Assembly: GCA_015499995.1 (NCBI GenBank)
Contig: JADNRV010000415.1
Span: forward strand, 1 to 37,319
From: Flammula alnicola
Taxonomy: Eukaryota > Basidiomycota > Agaricomycetes > Agaricales > Strophariaceae
Direction: 5' to 3'
DNA length: 37,319 nt
Under the pieces are notes generated by a model that was given only the letters and a program-made list of their open reading frames with translations, searched no databases and was not told the DNA's origin. Position numbers and translations under genes: made by a program. Positions 9,597-20,690 of this stretch are shown one piece after another (position 1 is the stretch's first letter; each line of letters starts with the position of its first letter).

Positions 9597-11165
9597 CTAC
9601 GCGTGTTTCTTGAGCAGCTCATCGTTGAGAGGCCAAGGCCTGCCCATCCACGTCATGAGCTCCGTGTGGTCTCTAAACGCGTCGTCCGTGTTCGGATGGA
9701 TGAGCACCCTGGCATTGGCGACGGTAACCGTCAACGGAACGGAACCGGTAAGCGATGCGGGTGCGCGTGAAGTCGATATATTGTTCCATTGACGAGTTGG
9801 TAACCGTCGGGAATTTCGAGATGCACGAATAACGTCAATGTAGAAGCAACACAAAATTGCAAGTGTGGTAGTAAACAAGAGATTAACAAGAGATTTTTTT
9901 AAAACAATTGGCAGTCAGATTCCGAGTCTGAGTATGTAAAACGGCGAAGAAACTCACGAGCACGGACCGCGATATACGGTAAGCCAAGCGAAGAGGGCCC
10001 CAGTCTGATGTGGCGTAAAGGTGTTCACTTCGAACATGGCCGTAGGATGCGGGCCTATATGTACATACGATTCAAGTTCGCGCATGGATTGTCGACGGGC
10101 GTAAAAATTCCAATGGAATCGACGAGAAGAATTCGAGTATGTATGGCGACATACATCACGACCAAGTGGTTGTGCATATGTATGTGTGGATATCACATAT
10201 ATTTCGAGAAGCCAGCCGATGATATTTGTTTGAATTGCGATGAGAGTTTTGTGCAGTGCCAAGTGCACAAATTGCATTGCACCCGCGTCGTTGGAGAAGG
10301 CCGAGGAAGGAGTCCGGACCCGCAGAGAGAAAAACACAAGGAAGGAATGAAGGAAGGAAGGAAAGAAGCGAGTCAGCATATTGCACACGCGTATAATTCG
10401 TTTATCCAGCCAGGGAAAAATGGAGGTGCTCAATGTCCGAAACGACATCCGGGCCCATTCGAACTCGGAAAAACAAGTACTTACGACTATGTATCAGAAA
10501 TAGAAGCCAGAAAGTGACTTACCGACGGCTTTATCCCAGAAACGATATATCCGGAGCTGTTTAACGAATGAATCAGATTCAATAACCATTGAACATTCCA
10601 TTTCCAACAAAACAAAAGAAAGTAAAGACATACACACCTCGGGGAACTCTCTGCGGATGCGTTCATGCAGCTCCTTTGCGTATTGCGCCTCGGCTTTGTT
10701 GGTTGGCATGTAGTATACTGTAATATTGAGTAGAGGTAAGAATGATATGATCAGTAACTGAATCAATGATGCATGTCGGGAAGGGGATGGATTGATTAGA
10801 TTGCATGCATAGCACTGTAAGCAAATCAATAGGAATCAGAACCCGGTGCTGATAAGCGCCAAAGTTCCATGCTGATTTGGTGATGCCCTGCGTCGCGAAA
10901 CTTCGTCCTTCTCTTTCTGATCCTACGGCAAGCCTCATCATACCAAGGACGAAAGCAACTCACCATGGAAATCAAACCCGTTATTCGACGAGTCGATAGG
11001 CGTCGGGAACGTCTCGTACGCAGGCGAGAGTTTAGGCTCGCCCTCGCCCTCGCGCGGGGGGTTGTACAGCGACTTGCCGTCGGCGTTGAGTTGGTCTGTG
11101 GGGAGCGGTGGGGCGGACTCGTACCCTTCGAGCGGGGATTTCAGCCAGGGTCCGTTGGATGGCAT
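9597..11165 (-). CDS. DOPA 4,5-dioxygenase-like protein (5 exons, 174 aa)
   Basis: Exons by eye on the minus strand: 11165-10964, 10717-10638, 10556-10523, 10054-9958, 9708-9597. All junctions are GT..AG and in frame. The product matches the small fungal/bacterial DOPA 4,5-dioxygenase family (the Amanita muscaria DODA type). Visible parts: FHVYYMP followed by an amphipathic helix, FPELRIYRFWDKAVGPHP, MFEVNTFTP and VLIHPNTDD with FRDH, then WMGRPWPLN near the C-terminus. Conserved histidines likely to bind iron or substrate are His67, His108, His142 and His152. Family members cleave the catechol ring of DOPA to muscaflavin or betalamic-type products, or act on other catechols. The in vivo substrate cannot be read from sequence. 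Introns 3 (468 nt) and 4 (249 nt) are long for this window, so extra small exons or UTR features there cannot be excluded. Confidence 0.82.
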
Positions 11166-12544
11166 TTTCTCTTTTGCGTCTTTGTTAGGTTTGATGGGTG
11201 TTTTGGATATGGAAACTTGAAAATCAAGAAAAGGTGATGGAGATGAAGAGAGTTCGACTTGGAATTCGGGTGTGGGTTTCCTGGGGAGTCTTCGAGAACG
11301 TCGAGCAATATCGAGGTTTGATGTATGTACAAGCAGGGTAAGTTTGAGATAAGACGCGTGGGGGATGACGCTGATGATCTCTTGCAGTTGGATTTCGGAA
11401 CTCTGCGCATCGCAGGTCTAGAACCTCTCTGGCTTACAACACACGTTCCTTAAAAGTTAAAGTTAAAATCCGATCGTGCAGCCACAGTCATGTGCGCCCA
11501 TCGCGTCGTGTGCACGATCGTGTTTTGTGGAATCAAATCAAAAAGTGATCGAGAAAGGATCCCGATCAGTGGACAAACGGGTGTGCGGACGCCGGAAATC
11601 ATGAACAAGGGAACAGTGGAATGTTCGAGGACTTAAATTTACTGGGAGGCCCGAGGAATACATAGGAGGAGGGAGAGGGGGAGGGTGTCTCGGGGATCGG
11701 GAGGTGTATGTTTAGCCTGCAGAAGACTGAAGTTGAGAGAGAAATCATCGTGATGACACCTGGTGACGCGTCGAGGTTCATGTTTCTTTGATGAGAGATG
11801 ATAGAAGGATGTGGAAGGATAGGCGGAGACGATACATCCACCCATTCTTGTTTTAAAATATACCGCTTCATTCCGTGTTACTATTTTATCAGGACGTCAA
11901 GGGTAGATTGATCAAAGATCACGATACATAGGAAGTTGGCGCATGGCTCACTGATGCATATGTCAATTGCGTCAAGCAGAAGAAAAAATGATAGGGACAT
12001 GGGACACACATTGGCATTGCGTGGGTCCTGCTGGTCCGACGGCTTACTTATCTACGGATGGCCAAAGTCCATTTAGATAGATAGAGTGCAGGAGCGTACG
12101 TGAATGCATATGTGCGGATCTGCACTGGGCAGGAACGGCGGAGATGTGCGGTACTGGGCCGGGGAGGGATATAGAGCTGGAGAGGACCTGCTGTGGCTGT
12201 CTGTCAGAGAGGTTTGAGGATTGAGAATTGTGGTAACGATGTTGACAGGCCGTTACCACGCAGGATTGTGGAGGAGGATGAGGAGGAAAAGCGGGCTACG
12301 AGTGTAAAGGGACGCAAATTGCTCAGGCACAGAGGTGACAATGCAATGAGCTCAGAGATACGTTAAGCCTATGGATGAATGAGGCATCATTGTGAGTATG
12401 AGGCATAATTTGAGTAGACAATGTGGGTGGGATCGAGTGTGGGAAGAGACGAAAAAGGAACAATTGGGATCATGGAATTAGACTCCCCTCTTACTTTATT
12501 CCCTCCCAGCGCCGTGCATTTGACCCTAGCCAGCGCATCTGTTC
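11166..12544. other. Divergent promoter region, no gene seen
   Basis: This 1.4-kb stretch separates the starts of two divergently transcribed genes, the DOPA-dioxygenase-like gene (leftward) and the scaffold gene (rightward). It should contain both promoters. I see no coding frame with recognisable motifs. The first exon or 5' UTR of the scaffold gene may extend into 12440-12544, which carries several possible splice sites. Confidence 0.45.
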
Positions 12545-15500
12545 ATGAAATCTGTCAGTTCCACCAATAGCTGGATTCTCAGATCCCATCATCGAGACTC
12601 GCCCACTCCCTCTGACCACGAACCACTCACTCCAACCTACACCTCCCCCCGTCTCGCACCAAAACCACCCGGCGAGTACAACCACTCTCCCTCCTCCTCT
12701 ACATTCAAGGCCGGCTTCAACTCTGTCTTCAACCGAAAACCCGGCAAAGCGCCCTCTCTTCGCTCGGCATACTCCACGTCCACCGCTACCTCGTCCAGTG
12801 AAACCCACAGCACACACCCTTACTCTGCAATTCACATGGCGCCCCTTCCTGTCGTATCAAGCCACAACGCCCCCGACGACGACGAGGAATGCCCCGTCTG
12901 TCTAGAGCCCCTTAGCTTCAGCTTCAGACTCCCCGGCGAAAAACCCCACATAGTCCCAGAGTGCGGCCATGCTCTTCACGAGGTTCTTGCCGCCTTATCG
13001 GTCCCATCTGCTTCCGCATCTCACCCATTTTTTTAGGCCTGCTTCACAGCCGTATATGGCCCTCCTCCAAATCAGCAAGCACGGACGATTCCAAGAAAAA
13101 CCAACCTCGGCGTGTGTGGTGTGTGCAGACGGCCCATGAAGGTCGGTGACGGTGACGGTGGAAAGTCCAATAGTGCGTAGTCATCCCTGTTATATCTCTC
13201 GGCCGCATTCTTACCCCATGGCGATCAGAGCTTGCTGCTCTCACTGGTATGGGTGATAGTCGCGCCGCGCCTCTATACCCCGGGCGGGACACCCCCACAA
13301 CCCGCGCCCGCCAGCCGCCCCGTCCCTACGATCCCACCCAAGACGACCCCCTCGATCACTCTGCCTCCGTAAAGTCACACCCCGCCCAAGATCACGCACA
13401 ATACATCGTCGCACCCTCCATCCAAGTCCGCCCAGAATTCTCATCTCTAACCCGCACTAGCGACCCCAATCAACCTCTTACATGCATCGTGGTCATCGAG
13501 CTGCCTGGCAAGCGCGGTGCTGGCAATGTACCTGGCCCTGTCATTCCGGATAATTATGGCAGGAATAGTAGTAACGGCCACAGCCACAACAACCACCTTC
13601 GCCCAGATAATAGTTCGGGTCATTCAAGTCCACGCCCTGACCGTCAGGTACGACATCTTCAGGAGGAGAATTCTCCTCGGGCCTACCAGAACCGACAGCT
13701 GTCCGCAGCTCCAGAAAATCAATATCCGATGTCGTCCTCCAATGGATATCCAGACTCGGCTAACTATGGTCCCAACACGCTTATCCACTCGGAAGAAGAC
13801 TCCCCGTTTACCGCCATCACTGAGGACCTCAGGAATCGCATCATTGATTGGAAAGGGCACCCGCTGTCTGACCTCGGTCCGCTGCAGATGTACGACCTCC
13901 TCCACGTGCGGCGCGATTCTGCGATCCGCGAATTCTACGTCTACTTGTTCAAGGAGGCCATCATCTGCGTCGTCGAGGAGAGGAAGCGCGGGCTCGGCCG
14001 ACTCTTGTCGAATGCGTCGGGGCTTACCGATACGGGCAGCATCCCATCAAGCTCCGGCCAGTCCAAGGGCGTACTGCGGCTCAAAGGCCGGATCTACGTG
14101 CGCCACATCAAAAACGTCACCGCGTCGTCCGCGGCGGGCGAGATGAGCCTGACGATCGACATGGAAGACGAGCTCGCGTCGTTCATCCTGATATTCAAGG
14201 AGCGCTCGTCGCTCGAGGCGTGGAAGAACAACATCCAGGCGCTCGTGAATATGTTCCAGGCGCAGAACGGCGTCGTGCGACGACCGCAGGAGCCGGCGCG
14301 GCCGCTGGACATGGAGGAGTTTGGCGGCAGCGCCAAGGCGATGCGCATGCTGAGCGGCAGCACGCAGACGACGGTCAGCACCGTCGACAGCCTGCTCAAC
14401 GGCTCCTCGCGCTCGTCCTCGACGTCGCACAGCTCCATATCCGGCGCGAACTCGAGGCAGAACAACAACAACAGCAACGCCAATGCGAGTAATAATAATA
14501 ATAATAATAATAATAAACTCGCTACGCTGGGCGAGGACGACGAGCTGTCGGCGTATGACTCGCCGACGCACTTGGTGACGCCGCACCTCTCCGCGGGGCC
14601 GTCCAACTCGCTCGCCCCGCTCCCGCACCCGGCGATGGACCTGATCCTCGTCATCTCGCTGCCCCCGCCGACGGCGCTCCCCAGCACCGCGCAGCTCAAG
14701 GTCCGCGTCATCAAGGCCACGCTCGACTTTTTGGTCGCGTCGCTCGGCCCGAAGGATCGGCTGAGCCTCGTCACGTTCGAGGTGGGCGTGGGCGGCAGGG
14801 TGCGGAAGTGTCCGTTCTTGGGCGTGGGGAAGATGCAGAGCCGCCAGAGGCTGGAGAAGTTTGTGGATGAGCTTGGGGTGAGGCTGGAGGAGCACCAGGA
14901 TGAGTTCTTGGTCAGGGGCTCGAAGGAGGAGAAGACGGATGTGGTGACGGCTGTTAACCATGGTGTGTTTTTTTTTGCTTGGAGTTCGTGTGTGTGTGGT
15001 GGTTGGCTGACTTTTTAACTTTTTACCTTTCTTTTTTTTTTTTTTGTGGGAAGGTCTGGACGTGGTGCTGCAGCGAAAAGCGCGCAACCCTGTATCGGGG
15101 ATGATCCTGGTCAGCGATGCGTCGGACAGCACGCGGCGGGCGCAGATGGACCTGGTGCTCGCGCGCGCCGAGGCAGCGAACGTGCCGATCCACTCGTTCG
15201 GGTACGGCCGGTCGCACGACCCCGCCTCGCTCTGGCTCATGTCGAACCACACCAGCGGGACGTACACCTTCGTCAAGGACTGGTACGACCTGCGCGACTG
15301 CGTCGCGGGGTGCGTCGGTGGCATGATGTCCATCGGGCTCCTCAACATGAAGCTCCACCTCAAGATCGTCGACAGCCACCGGTTCAGGATCCGCAAGGTG
15401 TCGGGCGGCCCGCAGTCGATCCTCAGCGCGGACGGCCAGAACGTGGACGTGGACGTGGGCGAGCTGAGGTATGGCGAGCGGAAGGAGATGCTGATCGAGC

Positions 15501-16344
15501 TGGAGCTGGATAACACGGACCAGCAGAAGCTCGCGCAGGCGCGCGGCGGCGGCGGCGGCGGGCAGCGGGACCGCGCGATGAACGCGACGGACCAGTTCGT
15601 GCAGGCCATGGGGCTCGACGCGCTGGCGATCGACGACGCGGACTTTGTGGACGGCATGATGGACAGGATGATCGACGAGGTGCCGGTCGTCGAGGTGGAC
15701 GGGTCGTTCTTCGACCCCGCGGCGGCGAAGAACGTGTCGCGTCTCGCGCACCCGGTGCTCCTCACTGTGACGCTGCTGCCGATGGCGGCTGGGGCACCGC
15801 GCCCGCCGTCGACGGTGTCGGACCCTGTTATCGTGCGGCGGCGGATGGAGCTCCTCGCGTCGGATATGATCACGAGGGCGCTGGTGCTGGTGTCGCGGCG
15901 GAACTTCCCGCAGGCGCAGAGGATTATGGGCGAGACGAAGAGGATACTGCATACGGTGCTGCAGAGCATCTCGCGGTCGCTGCCGGCGCCGAGCGGTGGT
16001 GGTGGTGGTGGTGGAGGAGCAAGGAATCGGAAGGAGCTGTTGACGCTGAGCACGGTTAGGGCGATGCAGTCGATTTTGCAGGACTTGCAGATTTTGTCGG
16101 AGGCGCTGGAGGATAATGTGGAGCTGTTTGCGCATGATCAGAGGAATTTCGGTGCTCAGCAGGTGTGTTTTTTTTTTTTTTTTTTGAAATATGGCATTGG
16201 AACTGACTTGTTTTTTTGTAGGCGATGATCCTCCGGGATCAGAAGAGCTGGAGCGGCAGGAGCGCAACGGAACGTCTATTCTGGACAACAGATAATTCGA
16301 TCGAGCTGGTCTCGAGAAGTACTGACTGGGTGGCACGCGAGTGA
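12545..16344 (+). CDS. Ste5/Far1-like RING-PH-VWA scaffold (5 exons, 1179 aa)
   Basis: Exons: 12545-12982, 13037-13172, 13229-14962, 15054-16162, 16222-16344, totalling 1179 aa. Domain order is the mating-scaffold architecture. RING-H2 spans about 116-176: CPVC, then CGHALHEAC across intron 1, then CGVC at 173-176. A PH domain (about 400-533) ends in the helix SLEAWKNNIQALVNMF. A VWA-like domain spans about 661-869 (MDLILVISL, RLSLVTF, GMILVSDASD, IHSFGYG). The metal-binding DxSxS of active VWA domains is absent (ISLPPP), as expected for a scaffold. Fungal Ste5/Far1 proteins tether G-beta and pheromone MAPK components at the membrane; a basidiomycete counterpart with RING, PH and VWA domains is known. 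Low-complexity parts include an Asn run at 14491-14516 and two Gly runs. Exons 3-4 are unusually GC-rich. The start codon is uncertain, and intron 1 has a weak donor (GTTCTT). It could also be an E3 ligase. Confidence 0.75.
14491..14516 (+). repeat. AAT trinucleotide microsatellite in coding sequence
   Basis: A perfect run of about 8.7 AAT units encodes polyasparagine in the linker between the PH and VWA domains of the scaffold gene. It follows an interrupted Asn/Ser stretch, so its length is likely to vary between strains without changing frame. Confidence 0.85.
15994..16018 (+). repeat. GGT/GGA polyglycine repeat in coding sequence
   Basis: A run of GGT and GGA codons encodes polyglycine near the C-terminus of the scaffold protein. 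A second GGC run lies at 15543-15564. Both sit in predicted linkers. Confidence 0.75.
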
Positions 16345-17085
16345 TTTTCTTGTCCTTTCTTTTCTTTTTGTCTGTTTTCTTCTTCTCTCTCTATGGTCTC
16401 TCGTTATCTCTCTCTCTCTATCGACATATACACCCTCCTTACGACTATAACGTGCTTCTCTCTCTCTCTCAATCCCCTTTTTATCTTGTCGACACGCACA
16501 CACTCTCCCTCATTCCTAATCGTATTGTACTATGTTATCGACGGTTTTTTTCTTGTTCTACTTCTTGCGACACCATTTAAAATTATTACCAACGGACCTG
16601 GCACATTCCTTCACCCCCATCCTGGAATCGACGACTCTCCTTTATATCTTTATATCCCAGTTTCCTCTATATTACCCATCCCTAGTTAATATGTACGCGC
16701 TGTCTTTGCGTATGCTATTACCACCTACATCATACCCGCCATCAGATACCGCTGTTGCTGCTGCTGCCCCTGCAGCTAGACTCTTTCGCTCCCGCTCAGA
16801 TCTCGAATTTCTTGTTCGTTTTTTTTTTCGTCTATGTCTAGCTTGATCACTCATTTTCTTATTTTTTCTCATTGTTGTATTGGGTTGGCTCCCTTGAAAT
16901 GTCCCTCGCTGTTGACTACTTAAGTACCTGCATTGTATGTCGAGCTTGGAAATTTTTAATTTTTTAATTTTGGCATCCTAGAGCACGGCGCCTATTGTCA
17001 ATGAAAGGCTGCCACACAAAATCTGCATTGTCATTGTGACGTCCCATATTGTCGATAGTTATAGGGGGGTCAGCATTTTCTCTGT
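16345..17085. other. 3' flank of scaffold gene, pyrimidine-rich, no gene
   Basis: The first 200 nt or so after the stop are strongly pyrimidine-rich (many tctctctc runs), typical of fungal 3' UTR and flank. From about 16990 the sequence resembles the spacer repeat also found at 2931-3127 and 26712-26950, marking the inner edge of the right repeat arm. No coding gene is supported. Confidence 0.5.
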
Positions 17086-18125
17086 TGGCAGTACTGCAAG
17101 GCAATTCCTCCTTTGGATGGCACGCTCCATAAGGGCCAATCGGGTCAGTCGAGCCCATGAAGCCTCCTCGGCAAGATGGAGGCTTGACGCGCGTGTCGTG
17201 TAGGCTATGCTGGGGTTCTGGCCCCTGGCAGGCGGATTAGAGTGTGTAATGATCTCGTTTCTTCAATATCAGAACATATCGTTAACGAGCTTCTCTAATT
17301 ATTTTTTTTGCATAGCTATACAGGGGTACCATACTTCGCGGCCATCTCCGCCTTGCGATTCGTACAGTGATCTACTTGACTCCGTCGCAAGATGTTACTT
17401 ACGCCGTCTCCTCTGGGGTGTAGATTTATTACATGTTGTCTGCTCGCCTACAGCAGCTGTCAGCACTCTCAACTTATCCTATTCCGGACCTCATAGTCCA
17501 CCCCATCCTCAGTGAGCACATGTAGGCTCATTCCTATCGATATTTTTAACTTCAAGACATCATACGTGACTGTTAGATCATCGGACAAAGTCAAACCTGA
17601 GCTTCAGTAAATACTAGCGCATCTACATGTTCTCATCGTAGGCCCAGGACTGGGAAGAGAGACCTATATGCAGTCTTTCGAGAAAATGGCCGTATCCATA
17701 GCAAGAGAACGCGACATGTTCATCGTCCTCGACGTGGATAGTCTGTACATGATCGGCCGAGACGTATCCATCATCAACTTGGGCTACCGCAGTGCAGGCG
17801 TCACTGCCAACGCCGTTGGACTCAAACGGCTAAGGGAATAAATTGGCGTCGACCTTAAGACACCTCCCGACCAACGGACGTCCTTTGTCTCGCGAAAGCT
17901 CGGCGGTGTTATGGTGCATGAGAAAGGACCCAGCGATATTATCTCGACCGACTTGACAGGAGAGGAAGGGGACCTTGCAGATGCTGATCCACAGTTCGCG
18001 AAGGCAAAAGAGACGGTACAAGTAGATGGCGAAGGTGGTCGTGACTGAGGTGGCGCGGAGGGCAAGGCGATGTGCTGAGCGGGTCAGTTGGCGCTTTCAA
18101 GAACACGAGATTCTGGTACTTAGAC
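17086..18125 (+). pseudogene. ATP-dependent NAD(P)H-hydrate dehydratase pseudogene (right)
   Basis: This is a near full-length but broken copy of the NAD(P)H-hydrate dehydratase gene. Recognisable segments in order: IPPLDGTLHKGQSG (about 17104), TGVPYFAAISALRF (about 17320), VDLLHVVCSPTAA (about 17420), PDLIVHPILSE in a shifted frame (about 17490), VGPGLGRETYMQSF (about 17640), DMFIVLDVDSLYMIG and KTPPDQRTSFVSRKLGG (about 17870). Stops and frameshifts occur, including TAA at about 17840. The catalytic GGQGD segment is destroyed (stop and altered residues at about 18045-18060). It is the inverted counterpart of 2470-2930 but retains the N-terminal half that the left copy lost. Confidence 0.8.
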
Positions 18126-18250
18126 ACACATGAATTATCTCTAGCTCATTAGCAATACATGTAACGACAAGAAACTGAGAGGCGAAGACCACATCCTCAT
18201 CAGCAGGCTATGACAATAAGGTTCTTCCAGTTCCCATTAAAATACAACCT

Positions 18251-19739
18251 TTATTGCCCTCGACAGTGCGATATAGGATATATTTTTTCTGCGTGGTGGG
18301 AAGCATAAGAGCGGACACTTGTGTTCGGTTTACCGGGGAAATGTAAATTCATGAGCTTGGAGAGATAATTTCAGCTTCGTTCGACTGGCGCAGCAATAAA
18401 TTATGTAGGATACCTTTGCTTTGTCACCCGGGTTCTGCGTCATCATGCCGAAATCGAGCAAGTGCGCAGTCGCCTGGCCGGCTTTGTCAAATTCCCAATG
18501 GATATTGTCTACCATGCATCAGCTTAGTACGAATGAGCACAATCTGACTACGTCACGGACACTTACCATCTTTGAGATCACCGTGAACCATACCTGTCTC
18601 GTCATGCAGTTTTACAACTGCATCGACAAGTTTATCGTGTTTATCTTTCAAGAAAGCTTCACAATCTGCCTTGGACGAAGAGATCGCTTTTGCGTGTTCC
18701 TTGGTTTTGGCAAGGGTTTGACCGGGAACAAGTTTCGTAACCACCCATGGATCAGTCCCCTCAGCACCCCCAGGCTTTGGGGAATCTCCCGAGGCAATGA
18801 GGTGACCCTACAAGGATAGCCGATAGGTCAAGCCTCAGATTCTTTAAAGGTGAGGGGATTGAAACTGACCGCTCTGTCCAGATTCGTTGCTTCCCTGTGC
18901 TTTGCCCCACGTGTTAAAAATTTCTTCGCGATGAATGGGCCTGGTATGCGTCCCCAATGGCCAATCTCATATACTCCATCATTGTTACCAGATAATTTAC
19001 CAAGGTCCTTAGAACCGGCTTTGATGGTTTCAGTAAAAGATTCACCATGTGGTTGATCTGAGTGATGGGCGAATGTCTTCAGCGTTATACGAATGTCTGG
19101 AATTTGGGACGAAACTGGTGCGTAAAAGTTTCAGACCAGAGTAACGTGCATAAACTTACCCTCGCAGAGTCCCTCCGGCGGCGGTGTGGTCTATGACAAT
19201 TGAGATGGATGACTTGTAGCAATAGATAATGCACTTACAGGGGCTCTGCCAAAGAGGTTTCGGGGATGAACTCGTCGCACACATGCAGGGTGCTGGGAGC
19301 CTCCCTTTGGATGAGTTCTTTGAGCTTTTTTAGCAGTAGGTCGCTGATTCTTTGCATTCTTCTTGACCGTTTTCCCTACCTTACGCTGGGCAGGACGATG
19401 CTTGGCAGGCTGATGCTGGGTAGGAGGCCTTGTTGGCGTCTTCCCCTTACCCTTGGAGGAACGTTTGCGCAGCAAGATAGAGGCTTGTTCGACAAGACCA
19501 TCTCGCCGGAGTAAAGGGGCTTCTACGGCAAGGTTGGGGGCGACAGGAAGAGGAGATTTGGATGCTGCTTTGCCATTGAATCTACAGCCAGGGAGGTCGT
19601 CAACACCTATTTACGGACAAAGGTTTAAATTGAGGACTTACAGAGAGGCACCAGCGTTCGGCTCTGGGTAGGTGACTGGAAGGGCGAACGCGCTATATGC
19701 CAAGATAGAGGCTATAAACAGAAAAGGCGAAAAGTGCAT
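18251..19739 (-). CDS. Secreted kinase-like protein, copy 2 (7 exons, 379 aa)
   Basis: Minus-strand exons: 19739-19642, 19581-19239, 19190-19160, 19096-18870, 18807-18567, 18508-18414, 18355-18251, totalling 379 aa. The exon count and order match copy 1. The signal peptide is conserved (cleavage likely after AFA), as is the KR Kex2-type site (LLRKRSSKG). The kinase-like signature is complete: FIAKK, HGDLKDDN and LLDFG. Exon 2 shows mostly replacement changes relative to copy 1. Exon 4 is 24 nt longer and largely different upstream of FIAKK. Exon 7 encodes a different C-terminal tail ending SHCRGQ. Introns and 3' flank stay close to copy 1. Both genes thus remain open while parts of the protein have changed quickly. 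Function is unknown; an extracellular or vesicular enzyme, or a pseudokinase, are both possible. Confidence 0.72.
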
Positions 19740-19860
19740 GATAGACAGATAGAAAGCAGACGGCGTTTAGGATTGTCTACGGGCGACCTGCGCGCGCTGA
19801 AGAGTTGAAAAGTTCAGGTAATGAGACCAGCTCGAATACCAGTTGACGTCGATGGCATTC

Positions 19861-19867
19861 ATTTATA
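19861..19867 (-). promoter_or_regulatory. TATA box of secreted kinase-like gene, copy 2
   Basis: TATAAAT on the minus strand lies 121 nt upstream of the start codon at 19739, the same spacing as in copy 1. Confidence 0.55.
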
Positions 19868-20580
19868 CAGAATCAGCTTTGCGCTTTGCCCACAGTGGAC
19901 TTCTGGACCCACCGTTCGATGGAAGAGCGCTAGCCTTTCCGGAGTAGAAGAATGGAATCAAATTCCATGCCCACACTACATATTACATTTGGCGGGGGGA
20001 AGGCTCGCTAGTGGCTCGCTTCGCCAAAGGTGGGTTCCCGTCCAGGTAATCGGGTGAGGCCGGGCTTACAGGCCCAAGCCCATAACGATATCCTATTTTT
20101 CTTGCAGATAATGTTTGTAGTAGCATACACCTACCATACTGCCCATTTTTTCGACGAAATACCGTGGAATGAGCTTGGAATGAGCAAGATATGCGTGCGC
20201 CGTTTAAGAAATTTACTGACAGGATTTGCGCATCAAGATTTGTAGTTGTGTGTCCGGGCACCACACCTTGGCCAAAGATTGCTCGCGCACTCGGAACCAT
20301 TGTTATGTAGCACGCGCTGCCCACAAATCGGCGATAATGCTTGCCCACAGTGGACTTCTGGACCCACCGTTCGGCGGAAGAGCCTTTTTGGAGTGAAAAA
20401 ATGGAAGGTCTAGTGTCAAATTCCCTGCCTAGTATCCTCTGCCCACACTACATACCAATGTAGCATGCGCTGCCCACAAATCGTGACAAAACTGACCAGC
20501 GGGGTTCCGATAAAGCTTCGATCATCCCATGGCTCATGCGAGTGCGGTGATCTTGGGAGATAGTCATTCCGGTCTTCAAC
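19868..20580 (-). repeat. Repeat module 'head', right copy (inverted)
   Basis: Inverted counterpart of 1-705, aligning almost throughout by eye. It has the 33-bp repeat twice (19886-19918 and 20341-20373) and the 26-bp motif twice (about 20306 and 20458). It lies between the divergently transcribed kinase-like copy 2 and F-box copy 2, so it may serve as a shared upstream region for both. Confidence 0.75.
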
Positions 20581-20690
20581 CTTCTGGCACTGCAACCTGT
20601 CATCCATCCACGTCGACTTCAAATAACACTTCGATTCTTCAGATCTCGCAGGCGCAGGCCCTCTTTTGCGACGCGCGACACATTCAAAAC

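Noticed and set aside
10008..10517. 169-codon plus-strand open frame
   Set aside because: It overlaps exon 4 and intron 3 of the DOPA-dioxygenase-like gene on the other strand and shows only low-complexity Lys/Glu/Gly content.
14047..16053. 668-codon open frame on the minus strand, with a 437-codon one at 15023-16336
   Set aside because: They lie opposite GC-rich scaffold exons, are rich in low-complexity Arg/Ser/Pro, show no family motif and cross the sense introns. The sense strand encodes recognisable VWA and PH domains.
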